Below, piece by piece: positions 26,130-35,525 of a stretch of 64,000 nucleotides of DNA (position 1 is the stretch's first letter; every line of letters begins with the position of its first letter). This stretch comes from JAPOXR01 sp963664715 (lineage in GTDB: Bacteria; Pseudomonadota; Alphaproteobacteria; Rhodobacterales; Rhodobacteraceae). A model generated the notes under the pieces. That model saw nothing but the letters and a program-made list of their open reading frames with translations, was not told the origin of the DNA and did not search any database. The stretch covers positions 682,001 to 746,000 of the forward strand of contig CAXXUY010000001.1 in the NCBI GenBank assembly GCA_963664715.2, in the 5' to 3' direction. Made by a program: the position numbers and the translations under genes.

Positions 26130-27503
26130 TCAGCCGCACTGAATCAGCCTTCTGAGCCGGTTCTGGACCGAGCGATACTTGCCGGCGATTCGGTCTCTCC
26201 CGACATGCCCGAAGTCCCTCACGACATGGCGCCCGGCGGACCAGACATTCCTGACCAGGTTGCTTCGGGACGCGAATATCCAGGTATCGAGAATTCCATC
26301 TCCCTCAAGTCCGAAAAGCTCGATGCTGTCACCGTCGAGTTCGACCAGATCAGCCAAGGCTCCCGGTCTGAGGGTTCCGCTGTTCCGTCTGCATGCGAGG
26401 GCACCGCCCCTACCGGCCGCCTCGAACACTGCTCGTCCAGGTGAAACATGGTGCAGGGCGAGTGCGGCGCGAATCTGGTGTTTGAGTCGCTGCGAGTATT
26501 CGAGCGTCCGCAATTCACCAACCAGCGAAATGCGGACATTCGAATCCGTGCCGACGCCGAGCGTACCGCCTCGTCCGATATAGTTCCTGCCGTCAAAAAT
26601 TCCATCGCCCAGGTTACTTTCCGTGATCGGGCATACACCGGCCACGGCACCGCTTTCCGCCAGTTTCTCTGTTTCCCCTGGTTCCATGTGGGTGCAATGG
26701 ATGAGGCACCACCCGGGATCGACCGTGCAATTGTCGAGCAGCCATTCAACCGGCCTTTTCGAGGTGTGGTCGACAACGCCCCGGACTTCCGCTTCCTGTT
26801 CGGCGGCGTGGATGTGCAGCACAAGGCCCGGGAACAAATCCCGCGCCGTGGCAAGCACATCCAGTGACACGGTCCGCATCGAATGCAGCGCAACGCCGAC
26901 GCAGGAATCTGCCGGCAATTGCGAAACGGCCCCGTTGGCCGTTTCGACGATCCTCGCGAAAGTGCCGGAACCTGAACCGAAGCGCAGTTGGGCGCCTTCC
27001 AGAGGCTGACCACCGATATTTCCCTGTTCGTAAAGGGTGGGAAGCAGGGTGAGGCCGATTCCCGATTCGCTGGCAGCCGATGCAATCCGGAGCGACATCT
27101 CACCGGGATCTTCGTAGGACTGACCTCCCGGCCCGTGGTGCAGGTAGTGAAACTCCGCCACGCTTGCGAAGCCTGCTTCCAGCATCTCCATCTGGGCATA
27201 CGCCGCTATTGCCTCGACATCGCAGGGCGAGAGATGCTGCAGAAGCTCGTACATTGCCTGCCTCCACGTCCAGAAGTTGTCGGTTGCGGCTGTAGATCGT
27301 GACTCGGTGAGTCCGGCCATGACTCTCTGGAATGCGTGGCTGTGCAGGTTGGCAGGCGCGGGCAACAGGACTGAACATGTATGACCGGCAGCAGGGACGT
27401 TGGACTTCATGGACAAGATCATGCCTGAACTGTCCACCGTCAGGAGCACGGAATCCTGCCAACCTTCTGCTGTCAGGGCTTGTCTTGCCCAGATCTGCTT
27501 CAT
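26130..27503 (-). CDS. hutF: formimidoylglutamate deiminase
   Basis: The 457-residue amidohydrolase converts N-formimidoyl-L-glutamate to N-formyl-L-glutamate and ammonia, the branch of histidine degradation found in Pseudomonas and many alphaproteobacteria. Visible landmarks: LPAPANLHSHAFQRVMAGLTE with the HxH metal motif (about 53-55), FWTWRQAMYEL, VAEFHYLHHGPGG, HIHAAEQEAEV, HCTHMEPGE, CPITESNLGDGIF and GVGTDSNVRISLVGELR. It is divergent from hutI-hutH-hutU across about 100 bases, so a shared control region is likely. ATG at 27503. A hutG (formylglutamate deformylase) gene does not occur in the window. Confidence 0.93.
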   Translation of the reverse strand: MKQIWARQALTAEGWQDSVLLTVDSSGMILSMKSNVPAAGHTCSVLLPAPANLHSHAFQRVMAGLTESRSTAATDNFWTWRQAMYELLQHLSPCDVEAIAAYAQMEMLEAGFASVAEFHYLHHGPGGQSYEDPGEMSLRIASAASESGIGLTLLPTLYEQGNIGGQPLEGAQLRFGSGSGTFARIVETANGAVSQLPADSCVGVALHSMRTVSLDVLATARDLFPGLVLHIHAAEQEAEVRGVVDHTSKRPVEWLLDNCTVDPGWCLIHCTHMEPGETEKLAESGAVAGVCPITESNLGDGIFDGRNYIGRGGTLGVGTDSNVRISLVGELRTLEYSQRLKHQIRAALALHHVSPGRAVFEAAGRGGALACRRNSGTLRPGALADLVELDGDSIELFGLEGDGILDTWIFASRSNLVRNVWSAGRHVVRDFGHVGRDRIAGKYRSVQNRLRRLIQCG

Positions 27504-27604
27504 GTCCAGCCTCTATCGGGTCTGTCGAAATCCCGCCATTGACAAGGTCTGTCTCACTCCGACACTAATGCCGATTGACCAAGCTCATATTGGACACCTG
27601 AACA

Positions 27605-28816
27605 ATGGCCTCCTCCCTGTTGCACAATTGCAAGGTTGCAACCATGCAGCCTCAACGACTCCCGTACGGACTCATGCCTGATTGTGCAATTGCGATTGAT
27701 GGCAGGGAGATCAAATGGGTCGGGCCTGAATCCGAACTTCCGAGGGAGTTCTCCGATGCTCCATCAGTTGACCTTTCCGGCACGCTTGTGACGCCCGGTC
27801 TCATCGATTGCCACACACATGCAGTTTTCGCAGGCAACAGGGCGCGGGAGTTCGAAGTGCGGCTCGGGGGGGCTGACTATTCCGAGATCGCCAGGAAGGG
27901 TGGGGGCATCCTTTCGACGATGAACGCAACCAGGGATGCCTCCGAAGATGAACTGGTGGAACAGTCGCTGCCAAGGCTGGACGCATTGATCGCCGAAGGA
28001 ATCACCACTGTCGAGATCAAGTCGGGTTACGGCCTCTCGGTGGAATCCGAATTGAAGATGCTGCGAGCGGCGAGACGGCTCGGCAAGCTGCGCCATGTTT
28101 CCGTGGTGACCAGCTGGTTGGCCGCACACGCAGTGCCTCCGGAGTATCTTGGTCGTCCGGATGACTACATCGACGAAGTCGCCATTCCCGGCCTTGTCTT
28201 CGCCCACGAACATGGACTTGTCGACGCGGTCGATGGCTTTTGCGAAAACATTGCATTTGATACCGCACAGATCTCCAGGCTGTTCGACCAGGCCAAGAGG
28301 CTTGGAATTCCCGTAAAGCTGCACAGCGAGCAATTATCGAACATGGGTGGCACGAAACTAGCGGCCGGATTCGATGCGTTGTCGGCGGACCACCTTGAAT
28401 ACCTTGATATTGAAGGCGTGGAAGCGATGGCGGCGTCCGGAACGGTCGCGGTCCTGTTGCCCGGCGCTTACTACACCTTGCGGGGAGAGCGGATGCCTCC
28501 GGTCAGGGAATTGCGATCTGCTGGGGTGCCTGTCGCGGTTGCATCCGACGGCAATCCCGGTTCGTCGCCCATGTTCTCGATTCTCCTGGCGATGAACATG
28601 GCATGCACACTGTTCAGGCTGACGCCGGAAGAAGCACTTGCGGGAACTACACGGAACGCTGCGCTCGCCCTGGGCTTGGCAGCGGACCGCGGCACGATTG
28701 AAGCCGGCAAGCGTGCGGACCTGGCCGTCTGGGACGTGGAACATCCTGCAGAACTCTCGTACCGTATAGGGTTCAACTCGTTGAAACAGTGCATGATCGG
28801 CGGTGAATTGTGCTGA
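27605..28816 (+). CDS. hutI: imidazolonepropionase
   Basis: This 403-residue metal-dependent amidohydrolase opens the imidazolone ring of 4-imidazolone-5-propionate, giving N-formimidoyl-L-glutamate. It shows VTPGLIDCHTHAVFAGNRAREFE (HxH near 72-74), GGGILSTM, TTVEIKSGYGLS, HAVPPEY, KLHSEQLSN, SADHLEY, LLPGAYY and ASDGNPGSSP. ATG at 27605 is the first gene of a tight hutI-hutH-hutU operon; hutH starts inside its last codons (7-base overlap). Confidence 0.95.
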   Translation: MASSLLHNCKVATMQPQRLPYGLMPDCAIAIDGREIKWVGPESELPREFSDAPSVDLSGTLVTPGLIDCHTHAVFAGNRAREFEVRLGGADYSEIARKGGGILSTMNATRDASEDELVEQSLPRLDALIAEGITTVEIKSGYGLSVESELKMLRAARRLGKLRHVSVVTSWLAAHAVPPEYLGRPDDYIDEVAIPGLVFAHEHGLVDAVDGFCENIAFDTAQISRLFDQAKRLGIPVKLHSEQLSNMGGTKLAAGFDALSADHLEYLDIEGVEAMAASGTVAVLLPGAYYTLRGERMPPVRELRSAGVPVAVASDGNPGSSPMFSILLAMNMACTLFRLTPEEALAGTTRNAALALGLAADRGTIEAGKRADLAVWDVEHPAELSYRIGFNSLKQCMIGGELC

Positions 28817-30333
28817 TCAACCTGGATGAGGTTTCGCTTTCTGACCTCGATGCAATTTACAGGGGAGAAAGCGTCGAACTCGACGATGAATGGCGACCGG
28901 CGGTCGAAAGAAGCGCAAGGATCGTTGCCCGTGCGGCTTCCGGCGATGTTGCATTCTATGGCGTCAATACCGGATTCGGAAAACTGGCGACGGTCCAGAT
29001 TCCGGCAGGGGATGTGGAGCGCCTGCAAAGAAACCTCGTTCTGAGCCATTGTGCCGGAATTGGCAATCCGCTTTCCGGCAATGTCGTTCGACTGGTAATG
29101 GCGCTGAAGCTGTTTTCACTGGCGCGCGGAATGTCGGGAGTTCGGTGGGAAGTTCTGAAACTGCTTGCCGGGATGATCAGGCACGATGTGCTGCCCTTGA
29201 TTCCCGAGAAGGGTTCGGTCGGCGCATCAGGCGACCTTGCTCCCCTTGCGCATCTGGCTTCGGTCATGATCGGTGAGGGGCGAGCATTCCACGGCGGAAG
29301 TGAGATGCCGGGGCGCGCGGCATTGGACGCGGCTGGGCTGGAGCCGGTCACCTTTGCTGCCAAGGAAGGTTTGGCTCTCCTGAATGGAACGCAGGTTTCT
29401 ACTGCCCTGTGCCTTTCGGGACTGCTGCACGCCTGGCAGATTGCCATCAGTTCTCTTGTTACGGGCGCTCTTTCCACCGATGCCGCAATGGGTTCCTTTG
29501 CACCCTTCATTCCTGAAATCCATGAATTACGCGGGCATCAGGGCCAGATGGATGTGGCCTTTGCCCTGCGAAGATTGCTCGATGGCTCGGAAATCCGCGA
29601 AAGTCATCGAACCGGCGACGAACGGGTCCAGGACCCTTACTGCCTCAGGTGTCAGCCGCAGGTTCTGGGTGCAGCTCTCGACGTGTTGCGCCAGGCAGCC
29701 GGCACTCTCTCGACGGAGGCAACGGCCGTGACCGACAATCCTCTCGTTCTTCCCGATGGGCGGATTGTCTCTGGCGGCAACTTTCATGGCGAGCCTGTCG
29801 GATTTGCCGCCGACCAGATTGCTATCGCGATTGCAGAAATCGGTGCAATCTGCCAGCGCCGGATCGCCATGCTGGTTGACCCGTCCATGTCGTTTGGCCT
29901 GCCGCCGTTCCTGTCTCCCGATCCCGGTCTCAACTCCGGCTTCATGATATTGGATATTGCGTCAGCAGCGCTCGTATCCGAGAACAAGTCGCTGGCAAAC
30001 CCTCGCTCGGTCGACAGCCTGCCGACTTCGGCCAACCAGGAAGACCATGTGGCCATGTCATGCCATGCAGCAAGAAGGCTCCATGAAATGTGCTACAACC
30101 TTGCTAACCTGGTTGCCATGGAGGCACTTACAGCGACCCAGGGCATCGAGTTTCGGGCGCCTCTGCAAACAAGTGAGCAGTTGAGACAATACGTGTCCGC
30201 TGTCAGGGAAGTTGTCGGCCCGCTCACTGAGGACAGGTATCACTCGGATGACATCGCGGCGATGACGAAACTGATCGGCAACGGCCGGTTTGTACCGGAA
30301 TTTGCTCCGCCGCTCACGGGAGGCTCAAGATGA
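28810..30333 (+). CDS. hutH: histidine ammonia-lyase
   Basis: The 507-residue enzyme deaminates L-histidine to trans-urocanate, the first step of the pathway. The self-processing triad that forms the MIO electrophile is Ala139-Ser140-Gly141 in GSVGASGDLAPLAHL. YGVNTGFGKL (about 53) contributes the catalytic tyrosine, and QDPYCLRC.PQVLGA, NPL and GGNFHGEPVG are in place. GTG at 28810 overlaps hutI and ATGA at the end overlaps hutU, so the three are translationally coupled. Length is normal for the family. Confidence 0.95.
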   Translation: MLINLDEVSLSDLDAIYRGESVELDDEWRPAVERSARIVARAASGDVAFYGVNTGFGKLATVQIPAGDVERLQRNLVLSHCAGIGNPLSGNVVRLVMALKLFSLARGMSGVRWEVLKLLAGMIRHDVLPLIPEKGSVGASGDLAPLAHLASVMIGEGRAFHGGSEMPGRAALDAAGLEPVTFAAKEGLALLNGTQVSTALCLSGLLHAWQIAISSLVTGALSTDAAMGSFAPFIPEIHELRGHQGQMDVAFALRRLLDGSEIRESHRTGDERVQDPYCLRCQPQVLGAALDVLRQAAGTLSTEATAVTDNPLVLPDGRIVSGGNFHGEPVGFAADQIAIAIAEIGAICQRRIAMLVDPSMSFGLPPFLSPDPGLNSGFMILDIASAALVSENKSLANPRSVDSLPTSANQEDHVAMSCHAARRLHEMCYNLANLVAMEALTATQGIEFRAPLQTSEQLRQYVSAVREVVGPLTEDRYHSDDIAAMTKLIGNGRFVPEFAPPLTGGSR

Positions 30334-32018
30334 ACACGCCAGCACCAAATGTCCGCGATGTCAGGGCACCGACAGGTCCGCTCGTGTCGTGCCAGAGTTG
30401 GCAGACCGAAGCGGCCTACCGGATGATCCAGAATAATCTCGATCCGGATGTCGCCGAGGACCCGCAGGAACTGGTGGTTTATGGTGGCAAGGGCAGGGCT
30501 GCCCGAAGCTGGGACGACTTTGACCGGATTCTGGACGTCCTGCGGCGTCTGGGCGGCGACGAAACGCTGCTGGTTCAGTCGGGAAGACCGGTCGGTGTCT
30601 TCAGGACACAGGAGCAAGCGCCCAGGGTGTTGATAGCCAATTCGAACATTGTTCCGCACTGGGCCAACTGGGACACTTTCAATGAGCTGGATCGGAAGGG
30701 GCTGATGATGTTCGGCCAGATGACGGCCGGATCGTGGATTTACATAGGCTCGCAGGGAATCGTTCAAGGCACATATGAGACGTTCGTGGAGGCTGGCCGG
30801 CAACACTATGGAGGCAACCTTGGCGGCAAGTGGATCCTGACTTCCGGCCTGGGTGGAATGGGAGGGGCCCAACCGCTTGCGGCAACGATGGCCGGGGCAT
30901 GTTGCCTTGCCGTCGAGTGCAATCCGGCGAGCATCGAGTTCAGGCTTCGTACCGGATATCTGGATGAATACACTGCGGATGTTGACGAAGCCCTGGCCAT
31001 GATCGACCGATGGACCGGTTCCGGAGAAGCCAAGTCGGTCGGGCTTCTCGGCAACGCAGCTGCTGTCGTGCCGGAGATTCACCGGAGAGGGCTGCGCCCG
31101 CATCTGGTCACTGACCAGACCTCCGCCCATGATCCGTTAAACGGCTACCTGCCGAAGGCCTGGAGCATGGAGGAGTGGCAAAGGCGAAGGCTGGACGATC
31201 CAAAGGGCGCCGAAGCCGCATCTCGCGCATCGATCAGGGAACATGTCGCCGCAATGACGGGATTCTGGAAGGATGGAATTCCTACGCTGGATTACGGAAA
31301 CAACATTCGCCAGGTTGCGTTCGAAGAAGGGCTAGCCGATGCATTCAGTTTCCCCGGCTTCGTCCCTGCCTGCATCAGGCCGTTGTTTTGCCGCGGTGTC
31401 GGTCCGTTCCGCTGGGTTGCCCTGTCGGGCGACCCGGAGGACATCTACCGGACGGACGAAAAGGTGAGGGAATTGCTGCCCGAGGATCACCATCTCGGCA
31501 ACTGGCTCGATCTGGCCCGCAAACGCATCAGGTTTCAGGGGCTGCCGGCACGGATCTGCTGGGTCGGCCTCGGTGACCGCCACAGGCTTGGCCTTGCGTT
31601 CAACGAGATGGTTAGGACGGGAGAGGTGTCGGCTCCGGTCGTGATAGGCCGCGATCATCTTGATTCCGGTTCAGTGGCATCCCCCAATCGCGAAACGGAA
31701 TCAATGCGGGACGGGTCTGATGTCGTTTCGGACTGGCCGCTGCTCAACGCAATGCTGAATGTTGCGTCTGGTGCAACCTGGGTTTCACTGCATCATGGCG
31801 GTGGGGTCGGGATGGGATTCTCGCAACATGCCGGGATGGTCGTGGTCGCAGATGGAACGGAATCTGCCAGGCTGCGGCTGGAGAGGGTGTTGTGGAATGA
31901 TCCTGCCAGCGGTGTCATGCGTCATGCGGATGCCGGCTATCCGGAGGCCCTCGACTGCGCCGCAGACAAGCAGTTGGATCTTCCGGCATGCAGGCTGGAA
32001 CGAACGGTTCAGCAATGA
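30330..32018 (+). CDS. hutU: urocanate hydratase
   Basis: The 562-residue NAD+-dependent enzyme turns urocanate into 4-imidazolone-5-propionate. Family blocks present: QTEAAYRMIQNNLDPDVAE, VYGGKGRAARSW, NWDTFNELDRKGLMMFGQMTAGSWIYIGSQGI, the dinucleotide loop SGLGGMGGAQP and active-site Cys410 in RICWVGLGDRHRLG. The C-terminus keeps LHHGGGVGMG.SQHAGMV. The start overlaps hutH (ATGA). It ends the operon; no terminator-like hairpin follows directly. Confidence 0.95.
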   Translation: MNTPAPNVRDVRAPTGPLVSCQSWQTEAAYRMIQNNLDPDVAEDPQELVVYGGKGRAARSWDDFDRILDVLRRLGGDETLLVQSGRPVGVFRTQEQAPRVLIANSNIVPHWANWDTFNELDRKGLMMFGQMTAGSWIYIGSQGIVQGTYETFVEAGRQHYGGNLGGKWILTSGLGGMGGAQPLAATMAGACCLAVECNPASIEFRLRTGYLDEYTADVDEALAMIDRWTGSGEAKSVGLLGNAAAVVPEIHRRGLRPHLVTDQTSAHDPLNGYLPKAWSMEEWQRRRLDDPKGAEAASRASIREHVAAMTGFWKDGIPTLDYGNNIRQVAFEEGLADAFSFPGFVPACIRPLFCRGVGPFRWVALSGDPEDIYRTDEKVRELLPEDHHLGNWLDLARKRIRFQGLPARICWVGLGDRHRLGLAFNEMVRTGEVSAPVVIGRDHLDSGSVASPNRETESMRDGSDVVSDWPLLNAMLNVASGATWVSLHHGGGVGMGFSQHAGMVVVADGTESARLRLERVLWNDPASGVMRHADAGYPEALDCAADKQLDLPACRLERTVQQ

Positions 32019-32579
32019 ACTTCCAGGGAGGGGTTCCCGCGTTGTCTCGATGATCGCCGTCTGACACAGAGATTCTGCATTCCGACGGCAGACGCATGGG
32101 TAATCGCCGCGGAATTCGGTTCAACGCCACCCAGGCCGGCCTGATGCATGCGTTCGGCAAGGTCATTTGTCCAACACGGTATTGGAGAGCGACCTCCTCG
32201 GTGATCTCCTGCCAGCGACGACCAGTTCCAACCATATCGACCAGCAATCGGACCTCTGTCGTTGGCGGCCAGTATATCGTTTCGATTTCCCTTGCAGTGT
32301 TGTGTTCACCATAATCCTGGGATGGTCACGTTATGGGGAACGCTGCTGGCAGTGCCCTTTCAAGGAGAAGAGCCTGCGCATCTACTGCGGTCTCCGGGTT
32401 CTTGCTGCACTCGCATTCGCAATTGTGAAGGTCGGTTTTGTCTGAAACCCTCCGACACGCTGAACGGATTGTTGGCAGTGCCAAATCTGACCGGACTGCT
32501 ACTCCTGGCGTCCATGGTGTTCAAGGTAGCGCGCCAGTCTTTCGGGAACGCCGGAATGCCCCGTCCCTGGTGTCCGAGT
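32019..32579. other. 561-base region with no intact gene
   Basis: This is a convergent gap between hutU and the sugar kinase. Most of it shows no family-like sequence. The only protein-like signal is a short minus-strand segment near 32170-32280, described separately. Confidence 0.4.
32170..32280 (-). pseudogene. possible remnant of a small SANT/GcrA-like DNA-binding protein
   Basis: A minus-strand frame reads YWPPTTEVRLLVDMVG then GRRWQEITEEVALQYRVGQM, which has the spacing of a SANT/Myb-like or GcrA-like helix-turn-helix (W..E....L..L...G..W.EIA). There is no clear start codon or continuation. It is listed only as a weak remnant and could be chance. Confidence 0.2.
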
Positions 32580-33530
32580 TCAGTGAATTTGCACATCATC
32601 CAGCCAGGGCGGGTCGGCACCCTGGCGGGCAACGCTGGCGGCCGCCACCTTGTTTCCAGACCCAAGTACCTTCTCCAGGCCGGGCTGTGAAAGTGATTCC
32701 AGGCCGGGCTTTGACAGCATGCCGTTTCTGCACAGTGAGGTAAGGACACCGGCGTTGAATGCATCGCCAGCCCCGACCGTGTCCACGACATTGGAGTATG
32801 TGGCCGGAACACTGACGGAGAATGTCCTGGTATATCCTGTCGACCCGGCGTCGCCACTGGTCACGATCACCAGGGTCACGCCCTCGTCCAAAAGTTCGTT
32901 GGCGAAGCCCTCCGCATCCGACATCCCACCCGTCAACCAGTCGATGTCATCCTCCGACGCCTTGATGATGTCCGAGTTGTTCCACAGGCGTTGCAGGCGT
33001 GACCGATAGGCCGCTTCGTCCTCGATGAAACCCGGGCGGACATTGGGATCGCACATGACGACTGTCTTGTTTGCCGCGCGAATGGCCAACTCCTCGAAGG
33101 CCGTGCCACAAGGCTCGGCAATGAGGCTGATACCTCCGACGAAAACTGCCGAGGCAGCATCCGGGATGTCCGGCAAAAGGTCGTCAGTCAACATGCGGCT
33201 TGCTGTATTCTCATCGTTGAAAGCATACTTGGCCTGCCCATCTTCGATGCTGACAAAGGCCAGCGTCGTCGGCAAATCCCTGGTCACCACGTAGTCCAGC
33301 GAGACATTGCTGGAGTTCAATTCGTCCCTGAGCAGTTGTCCGAAAAGGTCGGAAGACAGCCCGGCAACCAGACCGGCATCCATGCCCAGCCTTCCGAGAG
33401 CGATCGCGGTATTGTATACGGAGCCACCCGCGTGCGGGATAAAGCATGCCAGCCCGTTGTCTGACTTGCCAGGGATCATGTCGATCAGCGCCTCGCCGCC
33501 GCACAGTATCATCTGCCTGGTGTCAGCCAT
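32580..33530 (-). CDS. PfkB-family carbohydrate kinase (probable fructokinase)
   Basis: The 316-residue ribokinase-fold enzyme transfers phosphate from ATP to a sugar. It shows ILCGGEALIDMIPG, the PfkB substrate segment HAGGSVYNTAIALGRLG, and the second signature VVDTVGAGDAFNAGVL with the catalytic Asp in GAGD (near residue 250). Fructose is the likeliest substrate by overall resemblance to bacterial fructokinases (inference). ATG at 33530 overlaps the end of the lipoprotein gene by 8 bases (ATGGCTGA), implying coupled translation; an ATG seven codons upstream is possible. A 24-base imperfect tandem repeat near 32680-32720 encodes KPGLES-LSQPGLEK. Confidence 0.88.
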   Translation of the reverse strand: MADTRQMILCGGEALIDMIPGKSDNGLACFIPHAGGSVYNTAIALGRLGMDAGLVAGLSSDLFGQLLRDELNSSNVSLDYVVTRDLPTTLAFVSIEDGQAKYAFNDENTASRMLTDDLLPDIPDAASAVFVGGISLIAEPCGTAFEELAIRAANKTVVMCDPNVRPGFIEDEAAYRSRLQRLWNNSDIIKASEDDIDWLTGGMSDAEGFANELLDEGVTLVIVTSGDAGSTGYTRTFSVSVPATYSNVVDTVGAGDAFNAGVLTSLCRNGMLSKPGLESLSQPGLEKVLGSGNKVAAASVARQGADPPWLDDVQIH

Positions 33531-34470
33531 CGGGTTCCGGCCTAAGTTCATGGGCCACGATCTCTGCAACCGGCATTGCCTGGCCCCGTGTCATTCCTGA
33601 ACTGATTCGGGGATCGTACAGCATGCGCAGGAGCAATTCGTCGTGGAAGGTGAGATAGGCGTATTCCTCGTTGTCGTTGAAGATCGAGGGCCTTGCTTCA
33701 ATGCTGTCGTTGGTCAGTCCGAGTCCCTGCGCAATCTCTTCGTGATAACAGGCTCTCCTGAGCAGGTCCGGATGCTCGGCCTTGACGACGACAATTGCTG
33801 TTAGATAGCGGGAATCCTGCCTGCTGTCCGTGACGGCGAAGACCGAACAGAGGGATTCGACCGGGTGGTTTGCGATTTGTGCGCCGATCAGTTGATCACC
33901 GGGCACGTTCAGTTTTGCAAGGCGCGTGCCGATCCTGGAGAGTTCCTCGCTGTTCAGTACGAATATGTGAAAATTCGCCCGTCCCTGCGTGACATCGAAT
34001 TCACGTCCGGTGAGGCGCTTCAGGCGCTTCAGGTAGTCGAGAATGAACATCGAATCTGAGATTCGCAACTCCTCGGGGAAAGACTCGCCGAAGTTGACTG
34101 AAACGCGGATTGGATCTTCCCACCGGCGAATGCGGGTTTCCTTTCGTGCCCGGACCAACTTCCTGTTCCGAATCTGGAATTCGTCGTAGAGCGCGATCCG
34201 CTCGAAGTTGGTTACAAGATTTCTGGCGCTGAAACCTGCGTCAGCACCCTCATTGGTCTTGAGGAGGCCTCCACCGGTCAGCTTCTGTTCCAGCATGACA
34301 TAGTATTCCCTGACCTGTTCTGTCGGGATGTGGTACTGCGCCTGCCTGACCGGCGTGTTTCCACCCGAAATGCAGCCGGCAAGGACAACCGAGGCAACTG
34401 CCAGCAGCAACCCTGGCCTGGCTTTGCAGCGGGTTGGAAGTTCTTTGCTGGCTGGGTTCGGATTGACCAT
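33523..34470 (-). CDS. DUF2927-containing lipoprotein
   Basis: The 315-residue exported protein has a type II signal with lipobox VLAGC (about 29-33), so it is probably anchored in a membrane facing the periplasm. The body has the DUF2927 pattern, including RRWEDPIRVSV, FHIFVLN and a HEEIAQGLGLTND segment resembling a metallopeptidase helix, then YAYLTFHDELLLRMLYDPR. The family is common in Rhodobacterales and its function is unknown; a peptidase-like role is speculative. ATG at 34470 has an AAGAGG site; a TTG five codons earlier is the alternative. The kinase gene follows with overlap. Confidence 0.8.
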   Translation of the reverse strand: MVNPNPASKELPTRCKARPGLLLAVASVVLAGCISGGNTPVRQAQYHIPTEQVREYYVMLEQKLTGGGLLKTNEGADAGFSARNLVTNFERIALYDEFQIRNRKLVRARKETRIRRWEDPIRVSVNFGESFPEELRISDSMFILDYLKRLKRLTGREFDVTQGRANFHIFVLNSEELSRIGTRLAKLNVPGDQLIGAQIANHPVESLCSVFAVTDSRQDSRYLTAIVVVKAEHPDLLRRACYHEEIAQGLGLTNDSIEARPSIFNDNEEYAYLTFHDELLLRMLYDPRISSGMTRGQAMPVAEIVAHELRPEPDG

Positions 34471-34628
34471 GGCGCCTCTTGGCAATCAGCTGGACGAAAC
34501 TGGACGATGAGCCCGGTCAGTTGCGTGGAGTGACGCTACGTAATTCCATCGCCGCGATTGCACAAGGATTTTCCCTCGGTCGGTTGGCAGGCCATTTTGC
34601 GCTTCAACTTCAGCGATGCCCGACGACG

Positions 34629-35357
34629 CTATCGGATGTCCCGGATTCCGGAGACCTGGTTCCTGAGGATGCCGGGGCTGACTTCGGCCACCTCTCCGGG
34701 CCGCAGGTCGCCCAAGTTGAAGGGGCCGAATGATATTCTGATCAGGCGGTTGACGTTCAGGCCTACTGCTTCCATTGCGCGCCTGACCTCTCGGTTCTTG
34801 CCGCTACGCAGCCCCACTGTCAGCCACGCGTTTGAGCCAAGCTGACGGTCAAGCGACACCGATAGTGGGCCAAGCCGGCAGTCATCGACGACCGGCCCGT
34901 TCTGCAGCGCCTCCAGCACTCCTTCGGTGACCCTGCCCCGGGCACGAACCCGGTATTTCCGTAGCCAGCCCGTTAGGGGAAGCTCCAGTTTCCTCTTGAG
35001 ATCTCCGTCATTGGTAAGGAGAAGCAATCCTTCGGAATTCACGTCCAGTCTTCCGATCGTGACAGTTCTGGGCAGGGTATCCGGAAGGATGTCAATTACG
35101 GTTCGCCTTCCTCGGTCGTCAGTCGTGGAGGTAACGATTCCTACAGGCTTATGGAGACGCCAAAGCCTGGTCTTTTCCCTTTTCGGCAAGTCGTTTCCGT
35201 CAATCGTCACGGTATCCATTTCCGTTACGTTGACTGCAGGACTGTCCAGCGGCCTTCCGTTGACGGCAACGCGACCTGCCAGAATCAACCGTTCTGCGCC
35301 CCGGCGGGATGTGACCCCTGCCCGTGCGATGACCTTTGCAATGCGTTCACCGGACAT
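34629..35357 (-). CDS. rRNA pseudouridine synthase, RsuA/RluB/RluE/RluF family
   Basis: The 242-residue enzyme isomerises a uridine in rRNA. An N-terminal S4 RNA-binding domain (RIAKVIARAGVTSRRGAERLI, about 4-25) precedes the catalytic domain with LHKPVGIVTSTTDD, the motif GRLDVNSEGLLLLTNDGDL (catalytic Asp in GRLD) and LRSGKNREVRRAMEAVGL.V.RLIRI. It is divergent from the tadA-like gene at 35526, an arrangement familiar from alphaproteobacteria. The exact target base is not determined. Confidence 0.92.
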   Translation of the reverse strand: MSGERIAKVIARAGVTSRRGAERLILAGRVAVNGRPLDSPAVNVTEMDTVTIDGNDLPKREKTRLWRLHKPVGIVTSTTDDRGRRTVIDILPDTLPRTVTIGRLDVNSEGLLLLTNDGDLKRKLELPLTGWLRKYRVRARGRVTEGVLEALQNGPVVDDCRLGPLSVSLDRQLGSNAWLTVGLRSGKNREVRRAMEAVGLNVNRLIRISFGPFNLGDLRPGEVAEVSPGILRNQVSGIRDIR

Positions 35358-35525
35358 GAGTCGTCCATGGGATATCGATCACCGGCGTTCCGTGTGAAAC
35401 AGGATTCAATGCGAGCTTCGCGTATGCGATATTGACGAGGTTGGGCAATTCAAGGTTATCCTTATGCAAGGATGGGTGTTCGGGAAGCTGTACAGCAACA
35501 ATCAGGGGAGAGGGAGGCCAAAGGC

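Noticed and set aside
26219..27199. 326-codon frame on the minus strand, same direction as hutF
   Set aside because: Alternate frame of hutF, which carries all the amidohydrolase motifs.
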